NCBI GenBank assembly: GCA_964575715.1
Contig: CAZNSG010000020.1
Location: 1-23,179, forward strand
Length of the DNA stretch: 23,179 nt
Direction: 5' to 3'
Origin: PNAI01 sp964575715
GTDB taxonomy: Bacteria > Pseudomonadota > Alphaproteobacteria > Rhizobiales > Xanthobacteraceae
Position 1 is the first letter of the stretch. The number at the start of each line of letters is the position of its first letter. The notes under the pieces were generated by a model. That model saw only the letters and a program-made list of their open reading frames with translations. It had not been told where the DNA came from and searched no databases. The position numbers and the translations under genes are program-made. Positions 8,829 to 16,534 of this stretch are shown here, piece by piece.

Positions 8829-10018
8829 TGCTTCTCCATTGAAAGCCCGCGCGCACGCGCCGCGCCGTCGAGAAAACCGCGCACGATCGCGAACAGTTCC
8901 GGCTCCTCCAGCAAAAAAGCATCGTGGCCCTTGTCGGTCACGATCTCGGCAAACGAGACGCGCGCGCCGGCGGCGTTGAGCGCGTGCACGATGGCGCGCG
9001 AGTCGGAGGTTGGGAACAGCCAGTCCGAGGTGAACGAGATCACGCAGAACCGCGTCGGTGTTCCGCGAAATGCATTCGCAACCACGCCGCCATAGTCGGC
9101 GGCAAGATCGAAATAGTCCATCGCCCGCGTCAGATAGAGATATGAGTTGGCGTCAAAGCGCTCCACAAACGAACTGCCCTGATGGCGCAGATAGGATTCG
9201 ACTTCGAAATCCGCATCGAATGAAAATGTCGGATTCGAGCGGTCCTGCAGCTTGCGGCCGAATTTGCGATGCAGCGCCGCGTCGGAGAGGTAGGTGATGT
9301 GCGCCCCCATGCGCGCGACCGCAAGCCCGCGCCGCGGATTCGTGCCCTCGGTGAGATAGCACCCGCCCCGCCATTCCGGATCGGCCATCACCGCCTGGCG
9401 GCCGACTTCGTGGAACGCGATGTTCTGCGCCGAATGGCGCGTGGAGCAGGCGATCGGCAGCGCCGCAAACACGCGATCGGGATAACTCGCTGCCCATTGC
9501 AGCACCTGCATGCCGCCCATCGAGCCGCCCGCCACAGCGAACACCGATGCGATCCCAAGATGGTCGAGCAGCATGGCCTGCGCACGCACCATGTCGCGGA
9601 TGGTGATGACCGGAAACTCGAGGCCCCAGGGCTTGCCGGTCTTGGCGTTGGTCGAGGACGGGCCGGAGGTCCCCATGCAGGCGCCGACCACATTCGGGCA
9701 GATGATGAAATAGCGCTCGGTGTCGATCGGCTTGCCGGGACCCACCATGGTTTCCCACCAGCCGGGCTTGTTGGTCACCGGGTGCTCGCTCGCCACATGC
9801 TGGTCGCCGGTGAGCGCGTGGCCTATCAGGATGGCGTTGGTCCGCTCCTGGTTGAGCTTGCCGTAGGTCTTATACGCGACCTGAAACGGCGAAAGTTCGA
9901 CGCCGGCGTCGAGCTTGAGCGGGTTGTCCGCGGCAAACCGCACCAGCAAAGAATCGCGCGGTTCATCCGCTTCGCGCGAGCGGCTCGATGGGTCGCGTGC
10001 GGTGGTGACTTCGGCCAT
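8825..10018 (-). CDS. metX: Homoserine O-acyltransferase MetX
   Basis: A 397-residue alpha/beta-hydrolase-fold enzyme that activates L-homoserine, normally with acetyl-CoA, as the first committed step of methionine synthesis in the cytoplasm. The nucleophile is S166 in GGSMGG, with D332 (FTSDWLFP) and H365 (DKGHDAF) completing the triad. HALTGDQH and PNVVGACMGTSGP are family motifs. Some MetX-fold enzymes use succinyl-CoA, and acyl specificity cannot be settled from the motifs I can read. Two in-frame ATGs (10018 and 10033), each preceded by GGGAAAC, arise from a 15-bp tandem duplication; I list the inner one. The frame stays open much further upstream but would then overlap the divergent gene. 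It is co-transcribed with metW. Confidence 0.95.
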   Translation of the reverse strand: MAEVTTARDPSSRSREADEPRDSLLVRFAADNPLKLDAGVELSPFQVAYKTYGKLNQERTNAILIGHALTGDQHVASEHPVTNKPGWWETMVGPGKPIDTERYFIICPNVVGACMGTSGPSSTNAKTGKPWGLEFPVITIRDMVRAQAMLLDHLGIASVFAVAGGSMGGMQVLQWAASYPDRVFAALPIACSTRHSAQNIAFHEVGRQAVMADPEWRGGCYLTEGTNPRRGLAVARMGAHITYLSDAALHRKFGRKLQDRSNPTFSFDADFEVESYLRHQGSSFVERFDANSYLYLTRAMDYFDLAADYGGVVANAFRGTPTRFCVISFTSDWLFPTSDSRAIVHALNAAGARVSFAEIVTDKGHDAFLLEEPELFAIVRGFLDGAARARGLSMEKQ

Positions 10019-10075
10019 GAGTTTCCCGGCCATGCGTTTCCCGGTCAGCCGACGAGCGTGACCTTTCGGCCGGTT

Positions 10076-10141
10076 AGGTAGGGATCGGCGGCGGCAACTG
10101 TCAATGTTTTCTTTGATTTCGCCCGCCGGCCCACCTATCAA
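10076..10141. promoter_or_regulatory. Back-to-back promoters of metX (-) and chorismate mutase (+)
   Basis: On the minus strand a perfect TTGACA (10104-10099) is followed 17-18 bp later by a weak -10 (TACCTA, near 10081-10076), pointing at metX. On the plus strand TTGATT (10113-10118), a 17-bp spacer and TATCAA (10136-10141) point at the chorismate mutase gene. The two -35 boxes are only 8 bp apart. The metX -35 covers the ATG at 10104, which argues against that ATG as a start for the mutase. Confidence 0.45.
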
Positions 10142-10148
10142 TGCCGCC

Positions 10149-11021
10149 ATGGCGAAATCGCCCCATACCGGCAAACCCTCGCTCCCCGAGCTGCGCGCCG
10201 AGATCGACCGCATCGACGAGAGCATGCACCGCCTGCTCATGGAGCGCGGCGAGATCATCGACCGCCTGATCGCGGTCAAGAAGACCCAAGAGGCCGGCTC
10301 AGCCTTCCGTCCCGCGCGCGAGGCCGACATGATGCGCCGCCTAGTGCAGCGCCATCACGGCATCCTGCCGCTCGACACGGTCGAGAGCATCTGGCGCGTG
10401 ATCATCGCGACCTTCACGCACGTGCAGTCGCCGTTTTCCGTCCACGCCGATCTCTCGGCGGGTGACGCGCTGATGCGCGATACCGCGCGCTTCCACTTTG
10501 GCTTTACCGTGCCGTTCGTGCCGCATATGGGCGCCGCCGGGGTGGTCGCCGCGGTCTCGGCTTCCAAGGGCGATCTCGGACTGGTGCCGGCTTTTGCCGC
10601 GACTATTTCCGGCGACTGGTGGACCGCGCTCGAATTCGACAGCGCCCCCAAGGTCATTGCGCGGCTGCCGTTCATCGATCGCGCCGACCATCCGGCGGCA
10701 TTGCCCGTGTTCGTCATCTCACGCGCTTCGCCCGATGCCATGGTGACGGAAGTTGAAGTGTGGAGCGTGCGTGTATCGGGCTGGAGTGCAAATGCCGCAC
10801 GCGCGGTGACTGTGCTGGCCGACGTCATCGCCGTGCCCGACAGCGCGTTTGACGGCGCCGCCCTGCTGATTTCAGTGCCGGCCGGATGCAAGCTCGCTAA
10901 TGTGACCGCCGCATTGATCAACGCCGGCGCCTCCGTCCGCTCCACGGCTCTCGTCGGGAGCCACGCGACCCGTTATACGGTTGCCGCCGACAGCGCGCGG
11001 CGGGCCTCGCCCGGGCGCTAG
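10149..11021 (+). CDS. Chorismate mutase (AroQ type) with long C-terminal domain
   Basis: A 290-residue protein. Residues 1 to about 95 are an AroQ/CM2 helical domain that converts chorismate to prephenate. R16 (LRAEIDRID), R33 (ERGEIIDRL), K44/K45 and the REA motif (R57/E58) line up with the active-site residues of the E. coli mutase domain; R54 replaces the aspartate equivalent to D48. Residues ~96-290 form a second region with GDLGLVPAFAATISGDWW and, near the end, GASVRSTALVGSHATRY, faintly like prephenate dehydratase and ACT segments but without a visible catalytic TRF motif. I chose the ATG at 10149; an ATG at 10104 lies inside the metX -35 box. It is the first gene of the aroQ-hisC-tyrA operon, 19 bp before hisC, so prephenate made here would feed the dehydrogenase two genes on. 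Confidence 0.85.
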   Translation: MAKSPHTGKPSLPELRAEIDRIDESMHRLLMERGEIIDRLIAVKKTQEAGSAFRPAREADMMRRLVQRHHGILPLDTVESIWRVIIATFTHVQSPFSVHADLSAGDALMRDTARFHFGFTVPFVPHMGAAGVVAAVSASKGDLGLVPAFAATISGDWWTALEFDSAPKVIARLPFIDRADHPAALPVFVISRASPDAMVTEVEVWSVRVSGWSANAARAVTVLADVIAVPDSAFDGAALLISVPAGCKLANVTAALINAGASVRSTALVGSHATRYTVAADSARRASPGR

Positions 11022-11040
11022 ATCGTTTGGAGTTCGGATA

Positions 11041-12156
11041 ATGTCCGTTTCGCGCCCACAACCGCGTCCAATTCCGCGACATGGCGTGCTGGCGATCGAG
11101 CCCTATGTGCCCGGCAAGAGCAGCGCGCCCGGTGCGGCCAGGGTCTTCAAGCTTTCGTCCAACGAGACACCCTTGGGGCCAAGTCCCATGGCGATCGCGG
11201 CCTATCGGGCGGTCGCCGATCACCTGGAAGATTACCCCGAGGGTTCGGCCGCGGACCTGCGCGCGGCGATCGGCCGCGCCTTCGGGCTCGATCCCGATCG
11301 CATCGTGTGCGGTGCGGGCTCGGACGATCTGCTCAATCTGCTCGCGCGCGCCTATCTCGCCGACGGCGACGAGGCGATCCACACCACGCACGGATTTCTG
11401 GTTTATCCCATTGCGACGCTCGGCGCCGGCGCCAAGCCCGTGGTTGCGCCGGAAAAAAACTATACCGCCGATGTGGACGCCATCCTCAAAGCGGTGTCGG
11501 GGCGGACCAAGATCGTGTTTCTCGCCAACCCGAACAATCCCACCGGCAGCTATCTGCCATTCGACGAGATCAAGCGCCTGCACAAGGGGCTGCCGCCGCA
11601 GGTGCTGTTCGTGCTCGATGCCGCCTATGCGGAATACGTGCGGCGCAATGATTACGAGGCCGGCATCGAGCTGGTTGCCACCAGCGACAATGTGGTCATG
11701 ACTCGCACGTTCTCGAAGATCCACGGGCTCGCCGCGCTCCGCCTTGGCTGGATGTATGGCCCTGCCCACGTGGTCGATGCGGTCAACCGCATCCGCGGGC
11801 CGTTCAATGTCAATTCGGCGGCCATGGCGGCGGGCATTGCGGCGATCGAAGATACCGCGCACCAGGAGCGCGCGCGTGAGCACAATACGCGTTGGCTCGC
11901 GTGGCTCATGGAGGAAATCGGCAAGCTTGGGCTCAAAGTGACGCCGAGCGTGGCCAATTTCGTGCTCATCCATTTTTTCGATGCCAAGGGCCGCACCGCC
12001 AAGGACGCCGATGCCTTCCTCATCAAGCGCGGGCTGATCTTGCGCTATGTCGCTGCCTATAAACTCCCGAACGCACTGCGCCTCACGGTCGGCAGCGAGG
12101 AGGCCAACCGGCTCGTGGTCGCGGCGCTTGCCGAATTCATGGGGAAGCCGGCGTGA
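11041..12156 (+). CDS. hisC: Histidinol-phosphate / aromatic aminotransferase HisC
   Basis: A 371-residue fold-type I PLP aminotransferase. The PLP lysine is K226 in TRTFSKIHGLAALRLGW. N165 (ANPNNPTG), D193 and Y196 (LDAAYAEY), R234 and a C-terminal arginine in LRLTVGSEEAN are all in place. HisC converts imidazole-acetol phosphate to histidinol phosphate. Many HisC-like enzymes also transaminate prephenate, phenylpyruvate or hydroxyphenylpyruvate. Its place between chorismate mutase and prephenate dehydrogenase suggests the aromatic role, possibly in addition to histidine synthesis (inference). The ATG at 11041 has GGAG about 10 nt upstream. Its stop codon overlaps the GTG of the next gene. 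Confidence 0.92.
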   Translation: MSVSRPQPRPIPRHGVLAIEPYVPGKSSAPGAARVFKLSSNETPLGPSPMAIAAYRAVADHLEDYPEGSAADLRAAIGRAFGLDPDRIVCGAGSDDLLNLLARAYLADGDEAIHTTHGFLVYPIATLGAGAKPVVAPEKNYTADVDAILKAVSGRTKIVFLANPNNPTGSYLPFDEIKRLHKGLPPQVLFVLDAAYAEYVRRNDYEAGIELVATSDNVVMTRTFSKIHGLAALRLGWMYGPAHVVDAVNRIRGPFNVNSAAMAAGIAAIEDTAHQERAREHNTRWLAWLMEEIGKLGLKVTPSVANFVLIHFFDAKGRTAKDADAFLIKRGLILRYVAAYKLPNALRLTVGSEEANRLVVAALAEFMGKPA

Positions 12157-13121
12157 GCCAAAATCCGCTCTTCAACCGCCTCGCTCTGATCGGCGTCGGC
12201 CTGATCGGATCCTCCATCGCACGCGCGGCGCGCGCGCAAGGCGTGGTGCGTGAGATCGTCGCCACCGCACGCTCGGCGGAAACACGCAAACGCGTCTCTG
12301 AGCTGAAACTTGCCGATAAAGTTGTAGACAGCAATGCCGCCGCGGTCGCGGGCGCCGATCTCGTTATCGTCTGCATTCCGGTCGGCGCGAGCGGCGCGGT
12401 CGCAAAAGAAATCGGCCCGCATCTTATGCCCGGCGCCATTGTCTCCGATGTCGGCTCGGTCAAGGGCTCGGTGCTGCGCGACGTGGCGCCCCACCTGCCG
12501 GCCGGCGCGCATTTCATCCCCGCCCATCCGGTCGCCGGCACCGAGCATTCCGGACCCGACGCGGGCTTTGCCGAACTGTTCGTCAATCGCTGGTGCATCC
12601 TCACGCCGCCGGAGCATGCCGACAAGGCGGCGGTCGAACGGCTGGCCGCGTTCTGGCGCGCGCTCGGCGCCAATGTCGAGACCATGTCGGCTGAGCACCA
12701 CGATCTCGTGCTTGCGGTGACCAGCCACCTGCCGCATCTGATCGCCTACACCATCGTCGGCACCGCCGATGAACTCTCCACCGTGACGCGCTCGGAAGTC
12801 CTCAAGTTCTCCGCCGGCGGCTTTCGCGACTTCACCCGCATCGCGGCATCCGACCCGACCATGTGGCGCGACGTATTTCTGCACAACAAGGAGGCGGTGC
12901 TGGAGATGCTCGGCCGGTTCAACGAAGACGTCTCCACGCTCACGCGCGCGATCCGCAGCGGCGACGGCGCGGCGCTGTTCGAGCACTTTACCCGCACGCG
13001 CGCGATCCGCCGCGGAATTGTCGAGGCCGGCCAGGATTCGCCCGTGCCCGATTTCGGCCGCCCGCATCCGCACCTGCCGGCGGATCCGGCGCAACCAACC
13101 GTGTCGAAAAAATTAAAATAA
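12153..13121 (+). CDS. tyrA: Prephenate/arogenate dehydrogenase
   Basis: A 322-residue NAD(P)-dependent dehydrogenase of tyrosine synthesis that oxidatively decarboxylates prephenate and/or arogenate. The Rossmann motif is LIGVGLIGSS (residues 12-21). SDVGSVKG and AHPVAGTEHSG (H125, H132) are the conserved substrate and catalytic regions, and LAVTSHLPHLIAY is typical of the helical C-terminal domain. No ACT or mutase domain is attached. Substrate preference cannot be fixed from sequence alone. It starts with GTG at 12153, overlapping the hisC stop (GTGA), so translation is coupled. Its stop codon lies inside the end of the convergent DUF2125 gene, with a 9-bp tail-to-tail overlap. Confidence 0.94.
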   Translation: MSQNPLFNRLALIGVGLIGSSIARAARAQGVVREIVATARSAETRKRVSELKLADKVVDSNAAAVAGADLVIVCIPVGASGAVAKEIGPHLMPGAIVSDVGSVKGSVLRDVAPHLPAGAHFIPAHPVAGTEHSGPDAGFAELFVNRWCILTPPEHADKAAVERLAAFWRALGANVETMSAEHHDLVLAVTSHLPHLIAYTIVGTADELSTVTRSEVLKFSAGGFRDFTRIAASDPTMWRDVFLHNKEAVLEMLGRFNEDVSTLTRAIRSGDGAALFEHFTRTRAIRRGIVEAGQDSPVPDFGRPHPHLPADPAQPTVSKKLK

Positions 13122-14252
13122 CGGCGGCGTTGGGCCGAGCGGAATCGGTCCAAGCGTGGCAATCCCATCGTTAAAGCGCAGCGGCATCATCACTGCGCGC
13201 TTGCCCTCCAGTTCCGCTGGCTGGCCGAGCAGCCCAAGCCCTGCGACCACCGCCGGACCGGCACTCTGCCGCGCGATGTTCCCGAGCCCGGGCGCCAGCC
13301 GGTCGAGCTTGCCAAGCGCAGTACCAACCTGGCTGCCGGGCGCCGTCTGCTGCGAAATCATGCGGTCAAGCCCAAGCGTCGAGAGCAGCTTTTCGAAATT
13401 TGCCACCGTCATGCGCAACTCGCCATCGAGCCGGCCGCGCGGGGTGAGGCCAAGCCCGCCGGTCGTGACCGTCACCACGTCGCCCTGTTGCAGGCGTGCA
13501 TTCGTCAACTCAAGACGCCCGCCCGCGGCCTGAATTTCCTGAAATCGCGCCGGCCACGGCTTGGGCGAGAAATCTTTCAGGCCGCGCAATACCGCCGTGA
13601 TGTCGGCATCGATTGGAACTGCAGCCGCCTGATGCACGGACGCGGCCGACGCCCCCGCCATTTTGAGCGTAAGCTCGATCACCGGGTTGCTCTTGGCCGA
13701 GCCTTCGACCATGCGGCCGGCGAGCTCGACCTTACGCGCCTTGAACACACTCTCCCGGCCGCTCCCGACGAGTTTGTCGACGGACAATTCATCGAACGCG
13801 GTCGTGATGCGTTCAGGTGCGGTCGGCAGCCCATGCAGGCTGATTTTGGCCTGCCGCCAATTGGCCGCCATGTCCGGTGGCCGGCCGGGTTCGCCGATCA
13901 TCAGCGGGCCGGTAAATTCGCTCACCAATTGCGTGGGCGAAAAGACATTTGCCGTGACATGCAGGTCTTTCCATTTGAGCGCCGCCGGCGGCTGCGCGCT
14001 GCGCAGCTCCACGCTGGGATCGCTGCAGCGCACGTCAATGCGAAATGGAAACCCGCCGATCGTTTGTGTTGCGCAGGTATAGACACGCCCGACCTTGGCC
14101 TCCCGCTCACGCCAGCCGGCGATCGTGGTTTCGACCTTGGCGGATGCGTAGTACCACAGCGCGTTCCAAAGCCCGGCAAGGATGACGGCCAGCACGGCCG
14201 CGACCAAAGGCCAGCGCCGCCGCGCAGCAACAGGTGAGAAGTTAATCGCCAT
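13113..14252 (-). CDS. DUF2125 domain-containing membrane-anchored protein
   Basis: A 379-residue protein of the DUF2125 family of Alphaproteobacteria, whose function is unknown. An N-terminal hydrophobic anchor (about residues 13-36, after an Arg-rich stretch) leads to a large, probably periplasmic, beta-rich region. It has repeating hydrophobic/polar segments of the kind seen in AsmA-like or lipid-transfer proteins (resemblance only). Two cysteines lie near the start of the periplasmic part (CATQ and RCSD). I chose the ATG at 14252 rather than an upstream TTG at 14315, because it starts just before the anchor; the ribosome binding site is weak (GGATATCTT). Its 3' end overlaps tyrA by 9 bp, and its start faces the ChaC gene. 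Confidence 0.8.
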   Translation of the reverse strand: MAINFSPVAARRRWPLVAAVLAVILAGLWNALWYYASAKVETTIAGWREREAKVGRVYTCATQTIGGFPFRIDVRCSDPSVELRSAQPPAALKWKDLHVTANVFSPTQLVSEFTGPLMIGEPGRPPDMAANWRQAKISLHGLPTAPERITTAFDELSVDKLVGSGRESVFKARKVELAGRMVEGSAKSNPVIELTLKMAGASAASVHQAAAVPIDADITAVLRGLKDFSPKPWPARFQEIQAAGGRLELTNARLQQGDVVTVTTGGLGLTPRGRLDGELRMTVANFEKLLSTLGLDRMISQQTAPGSQVGTALGKLDRLAPGLGNIARQSAGPAVVAGLGLLGQPAELEGKRAVMMPLRFNDGIATLGPIPLGPTPPLF

Positions 14253-14413
14253 TAAGATATCCGGTTCAATAGACAAGCTTGCAGTCGTATCAAGCCGATG
14301 AATACGGCGTTTCAAAGATCAGGCAGCGTTCCGGCATTTTATTTCCTTGTCCAGCGGTTGCGTCCAATCATCCACCCTGTTAGGCGAGCCGCCTGCCGGG
14401 GATTTGATACGCC

Positions 14414-14989
14414 GTGGACGCACGTTTTGATCACGCCGCCGAAGACCTGTGGGTGTTCGGCTATGGCTCGCTGATGTGGCGGCCGGGCTTTGCGTTCCGC
14501 GAGCGCAGGCCTGCGCGCGTGATCGGCCTGCATCGTGCGCTCTGCGTCTATTCCTTCGTCCACCGCGGCACGCCGGAGAAGCCGGGCCTCGTGCTCGGAC
14601 TCGATCGCGGCGGCGCCTGCCGCGGCATCGCCTATCGCGTGGCGGCGAAGGCGCGGGCGGCGACTCTTTCCTATTTACGGGCGCGCGAGCAGGCGACCGC
14701 GGTCTATCTCGAAACGTTGCGCACAATTTGGCTCATCGGCAAGCCGGAACGGCGTGTTGACGCGGTGTGCTACATCGCCGACCGCAGCCACCCGCAATAT
14801 GCCGGGCGCCTTTCCCTCGACCGGCAATGCCATCTGGTGCTGCAAGGGCACGGAAAATCCGGCGCCGATCGCGACTACGTGCTCGAAACCGTCGCCACGC
14901 TCGAAGCGCATGGCATTCGCGATCGCGAATTGCATCTGCTGGCGGAGCGGCTCAAGGGCACGCACGCGACGCACACGATCAAGCCGTGA
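14414..14989 (+). CDS. ChaC-type gamma-glutamylcyclotransferase
   Basis: A 191-residue cytoplasmic enzyme of the ChaC family, which splits glutathione into 5-oxoproline and Cys-Gly. The substrate-binding loop WVFGYGSLMWRPGF (residues 13-26) is intact. The likely catalytic glutamate is in LRAREQATAVYLE. VDAVCYIADRSHPQYAG and the C-terminal helices fit the family. It starts with GTG at 14414 after a GGGG-containing upstream stretch and has no other good start. It is convergent with the acyltransferase gene, with only 6 bp between the stop codons. The neighbours do not point to a specific glutathione pathway, so its role is probably general thiol turnover. Confidence 0.9.
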   Translation: MDARFDHAAEDLWVFGYGSLMWRPGFAFRERRPARVIGLHRALCVYSFVHRGTPEKPGLVLGLDRGGACRGIAYRVAAKARAATLSYLRAREQATAVYLETLRTIWLIGKPERRVDAVCYIADRSHPQYAGRLSLDRQCHLVLQGHGKSGADRDYVLETVATLEAHGIRDRELHLLAERLKGTHATHTIKP

Positions 14990-14995
14990 GCGCGC

Positions 14996-15757
14996 TCAGT
15001 TTACCCGCTCGCGCGCCGCAAATGCGGCACCGCGTTTGATTTCGCGCTCGCCTTCCGCGATCAGCCGCGCTGTGGCGGTCTCTACGTTGTCTTGCAGGCG
15101 CGCGAAGAATGCCTGCATTTCGAGCCCGGGCGGGATCGGATCGAGAAACTCGACCCGCACCGTGCCGGGCAATCGCAGGAACGAGCGGCGGCGCCAGAAC
15201 AGGCCGGAATTGAGCGCCACCGGAATGCAGGGAACGCCGACCGCGGCGTAGAGATGCGCAACGCCGATCTTGTAGCGCGGCGCCGCGCTTGCCGCGCGGC
15301 GGGTGCCTTCCGGAAAGATGATGAGCTGCCGTCCGCGCCGGATTTCGCTGCGCGCATGGACGGCCATTTCCGCCAGCGCGGCCGACCCGGCGCCGCGCTT
15401 GACCGGAATCATGCCGCCCTTCCAGGTGAACCAGCCGAACAGCGGAATCCACATCAGTTCGCGCTTGATGATGAAAGTCGGATCGTCGAACAGCGAGAGC
15501 AGCGCAAAGGTCTCCCAAATCGATTGATGTTTGGCGGCAACGATGAGCGGCCCGGGCGGGATTTTCTCCAATCCATGAAACTCGACGTTGAGATCGCAGA
15601 TCAGGCGCAGCAGCCACAGGCTGGTACGGCCCCAAAGCTTGGCCATTCCCAGAATCGCATGCCGCGGCAGCAAGAGCGTCGGCAATGCCAGCATGAGCAG
15701 CACGCACAGGTTCAGATAGAACAGCAGATTGAACACGATGGAACGGGCGATGAGCAT
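14996..15757 (-). CDS. 1-acyl-sn-glycerol-3-phosphate acyltransferase (PlsC type)
   Basis: A 253-residue membrane-associated acyltransferase that would convert lysophosphatidic acid to phosphatidic acid in phospholipid synthesis. An N-terminal hydrophobic region (about residues 7-31) precedes the acyltransferase domain. The catalytic block is KHQSIWETF: H77, with E82 where most relatives have Asp (H-X4-E instead of H-X4-D). Block III is FPEGTRR (E150-R153), and IPVALNSGLFW follows. The ATG at 15757 starts MLIARSIVFNLLF. It is the last gene of the ftsE-ftsX-ydcF-plsC run, 49 bp after ydcF. The E-for-D change looks like a tolerated family variant rather than inactivation. Confidence 0.9.
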   Translation of the reverse strand: MLIARSIVFNLLFYLNLCVLLMLALPTLLLPRHAILGMAKLWGRTSLWLLRLICDLNVEFHGLEKIPPGPLIVAAKHQSIWETFALLSLFDDPTFIIKRELMWIPLFGWFTWKGGMIPVKRGAGSAALAEMAVHARSEIRRGRQLIIFPEGTRRAASAAPRYKIGVAHLYAAVGVPCIPVALNSGLFWRRRSFLRLPGTVRVEFLDPIPPGLEMQAFFARLQDNVETATARLIAEGEREIKRGAAFAARERVN

Positions 15758-15806
15758 AGCTTAGGAACCCGATTGTTGCGCGCGCGATCCGATGCTTAAT
15801 CGAACC

Positions 15807-16484
15807 TCAAGGGCCGCCCGGCCGGCCGAGCACAAAGGCAGATTGCGTACGGACGACGGCGCGAAGAAATTTTAGATATTCGGCGAACAGCAGCCTCGCC
15901 GTTGCAGGACTTGACCACCAGGATTCGATGCGCACCCGATCTTGAGGAATTGGATATGCGATGAGCGTAACGTTGGAAAGCTGGTGAGCGAGCTCAGTCA
16001 TGGCGCGCGGCATATGATAGTTCGATGTCACGACGATCAGCGACTTGAAGTCGTATTTATTCACCCAATTGCGCGTTTGGATGGCATTGCCGACGGTATT
16101 GACCGCGGAATGGTCGAGGTCGACGCAGCAGCGGAACCACTTCTGATGTTCCGGGACCAGCCGCGCGATCGCGGTTGCCGTCGTGGTCGGATAGACTCCG
16201 GTGATGAGCAGCCGCTTGCCGCGTCCGATGGCGAGCAGTTCGATCGCGTCGCTTATTCGCGAGGCCCTGCCGGTCAAGACCACGATCCCGTCGGCGTCGC
16301 GATCGAGAGCGATTTCGCTCTTCGCCAACCCACCGACAAACCAAATAAAACCAAGGCCCAGGCAGATCACGCCAAGCAAGAGCGCACTCATTGCGAGGAC
16401 AAGAATGCGGCGCAGGCGCGATGAGCGAAATGCCGGCGATTCGCGGCCCGCATGTCCTGCTACCCTTGGGTCAACCTCCAGCAT
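15807..16484 (-). CDS. YdcF/SanA-like DUF218 protein
   Basis: A 225-residue protein with one transmembrane segment (about residues 28-52, RILVLAMSALLLG...) and a DUF218 (YdcF-like) domain facing the periplasm. Recognisable segments are DADGIVVLTG, RISDAIELLAIGRGKRLLITGV, HSAVNTVGNAIQTRNW and LIVVTSNYHMPRAM. Relatives such as SanA and ElyC affect envelope barrier function and peptidoglycan or lipid-carrier metabolism, but the reaction is not established. It is in the ftsEX-plsC operon, 50 bp after ftsX. The membership suggests an envelope role linked to division (inference). Confidence 0.88.
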   Translation of the reverse strand: MLEVDPRVAGHAGRESPAFRSSRLRRILVLAMSALLLGVICLGLGFIWFVGGLAKSEIALDRDADGIVVLTGRASRISDAIELLAIGRGKRLLITGVYPTTTATAIARLVPEHQKWFRCCVDLDHSAVNTVGNAIQTRNWVNKYDFKSLIVVTSNYHMPRAMTELAHQLSNVTLIAYPIPQDRVRIESWWSSPATARLLFAEYLKFLRAVVRTQSAFVLGRPGGP

Positions 16485-16534
16485 TGATTCTCACCCCCCG
16501 CAAATCATAATGCAAAACCCGCGCCGGGTCGGCG

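Noticed and set aside
10019..10110. Possible SAM-II riboswitch before metX
   Set aside because: SAM-II elements are common before metX/metA in Alphaproteobacteria, but the leader here is only ~60 nt and I could not find the conserved loop and pseudoknot sequences.
14242..14255. TTAA repeat near the DUF2125 start as CtrA site
   Set aside because: The spacing is six bases, not seven, and one half-site overlaps the start codon.
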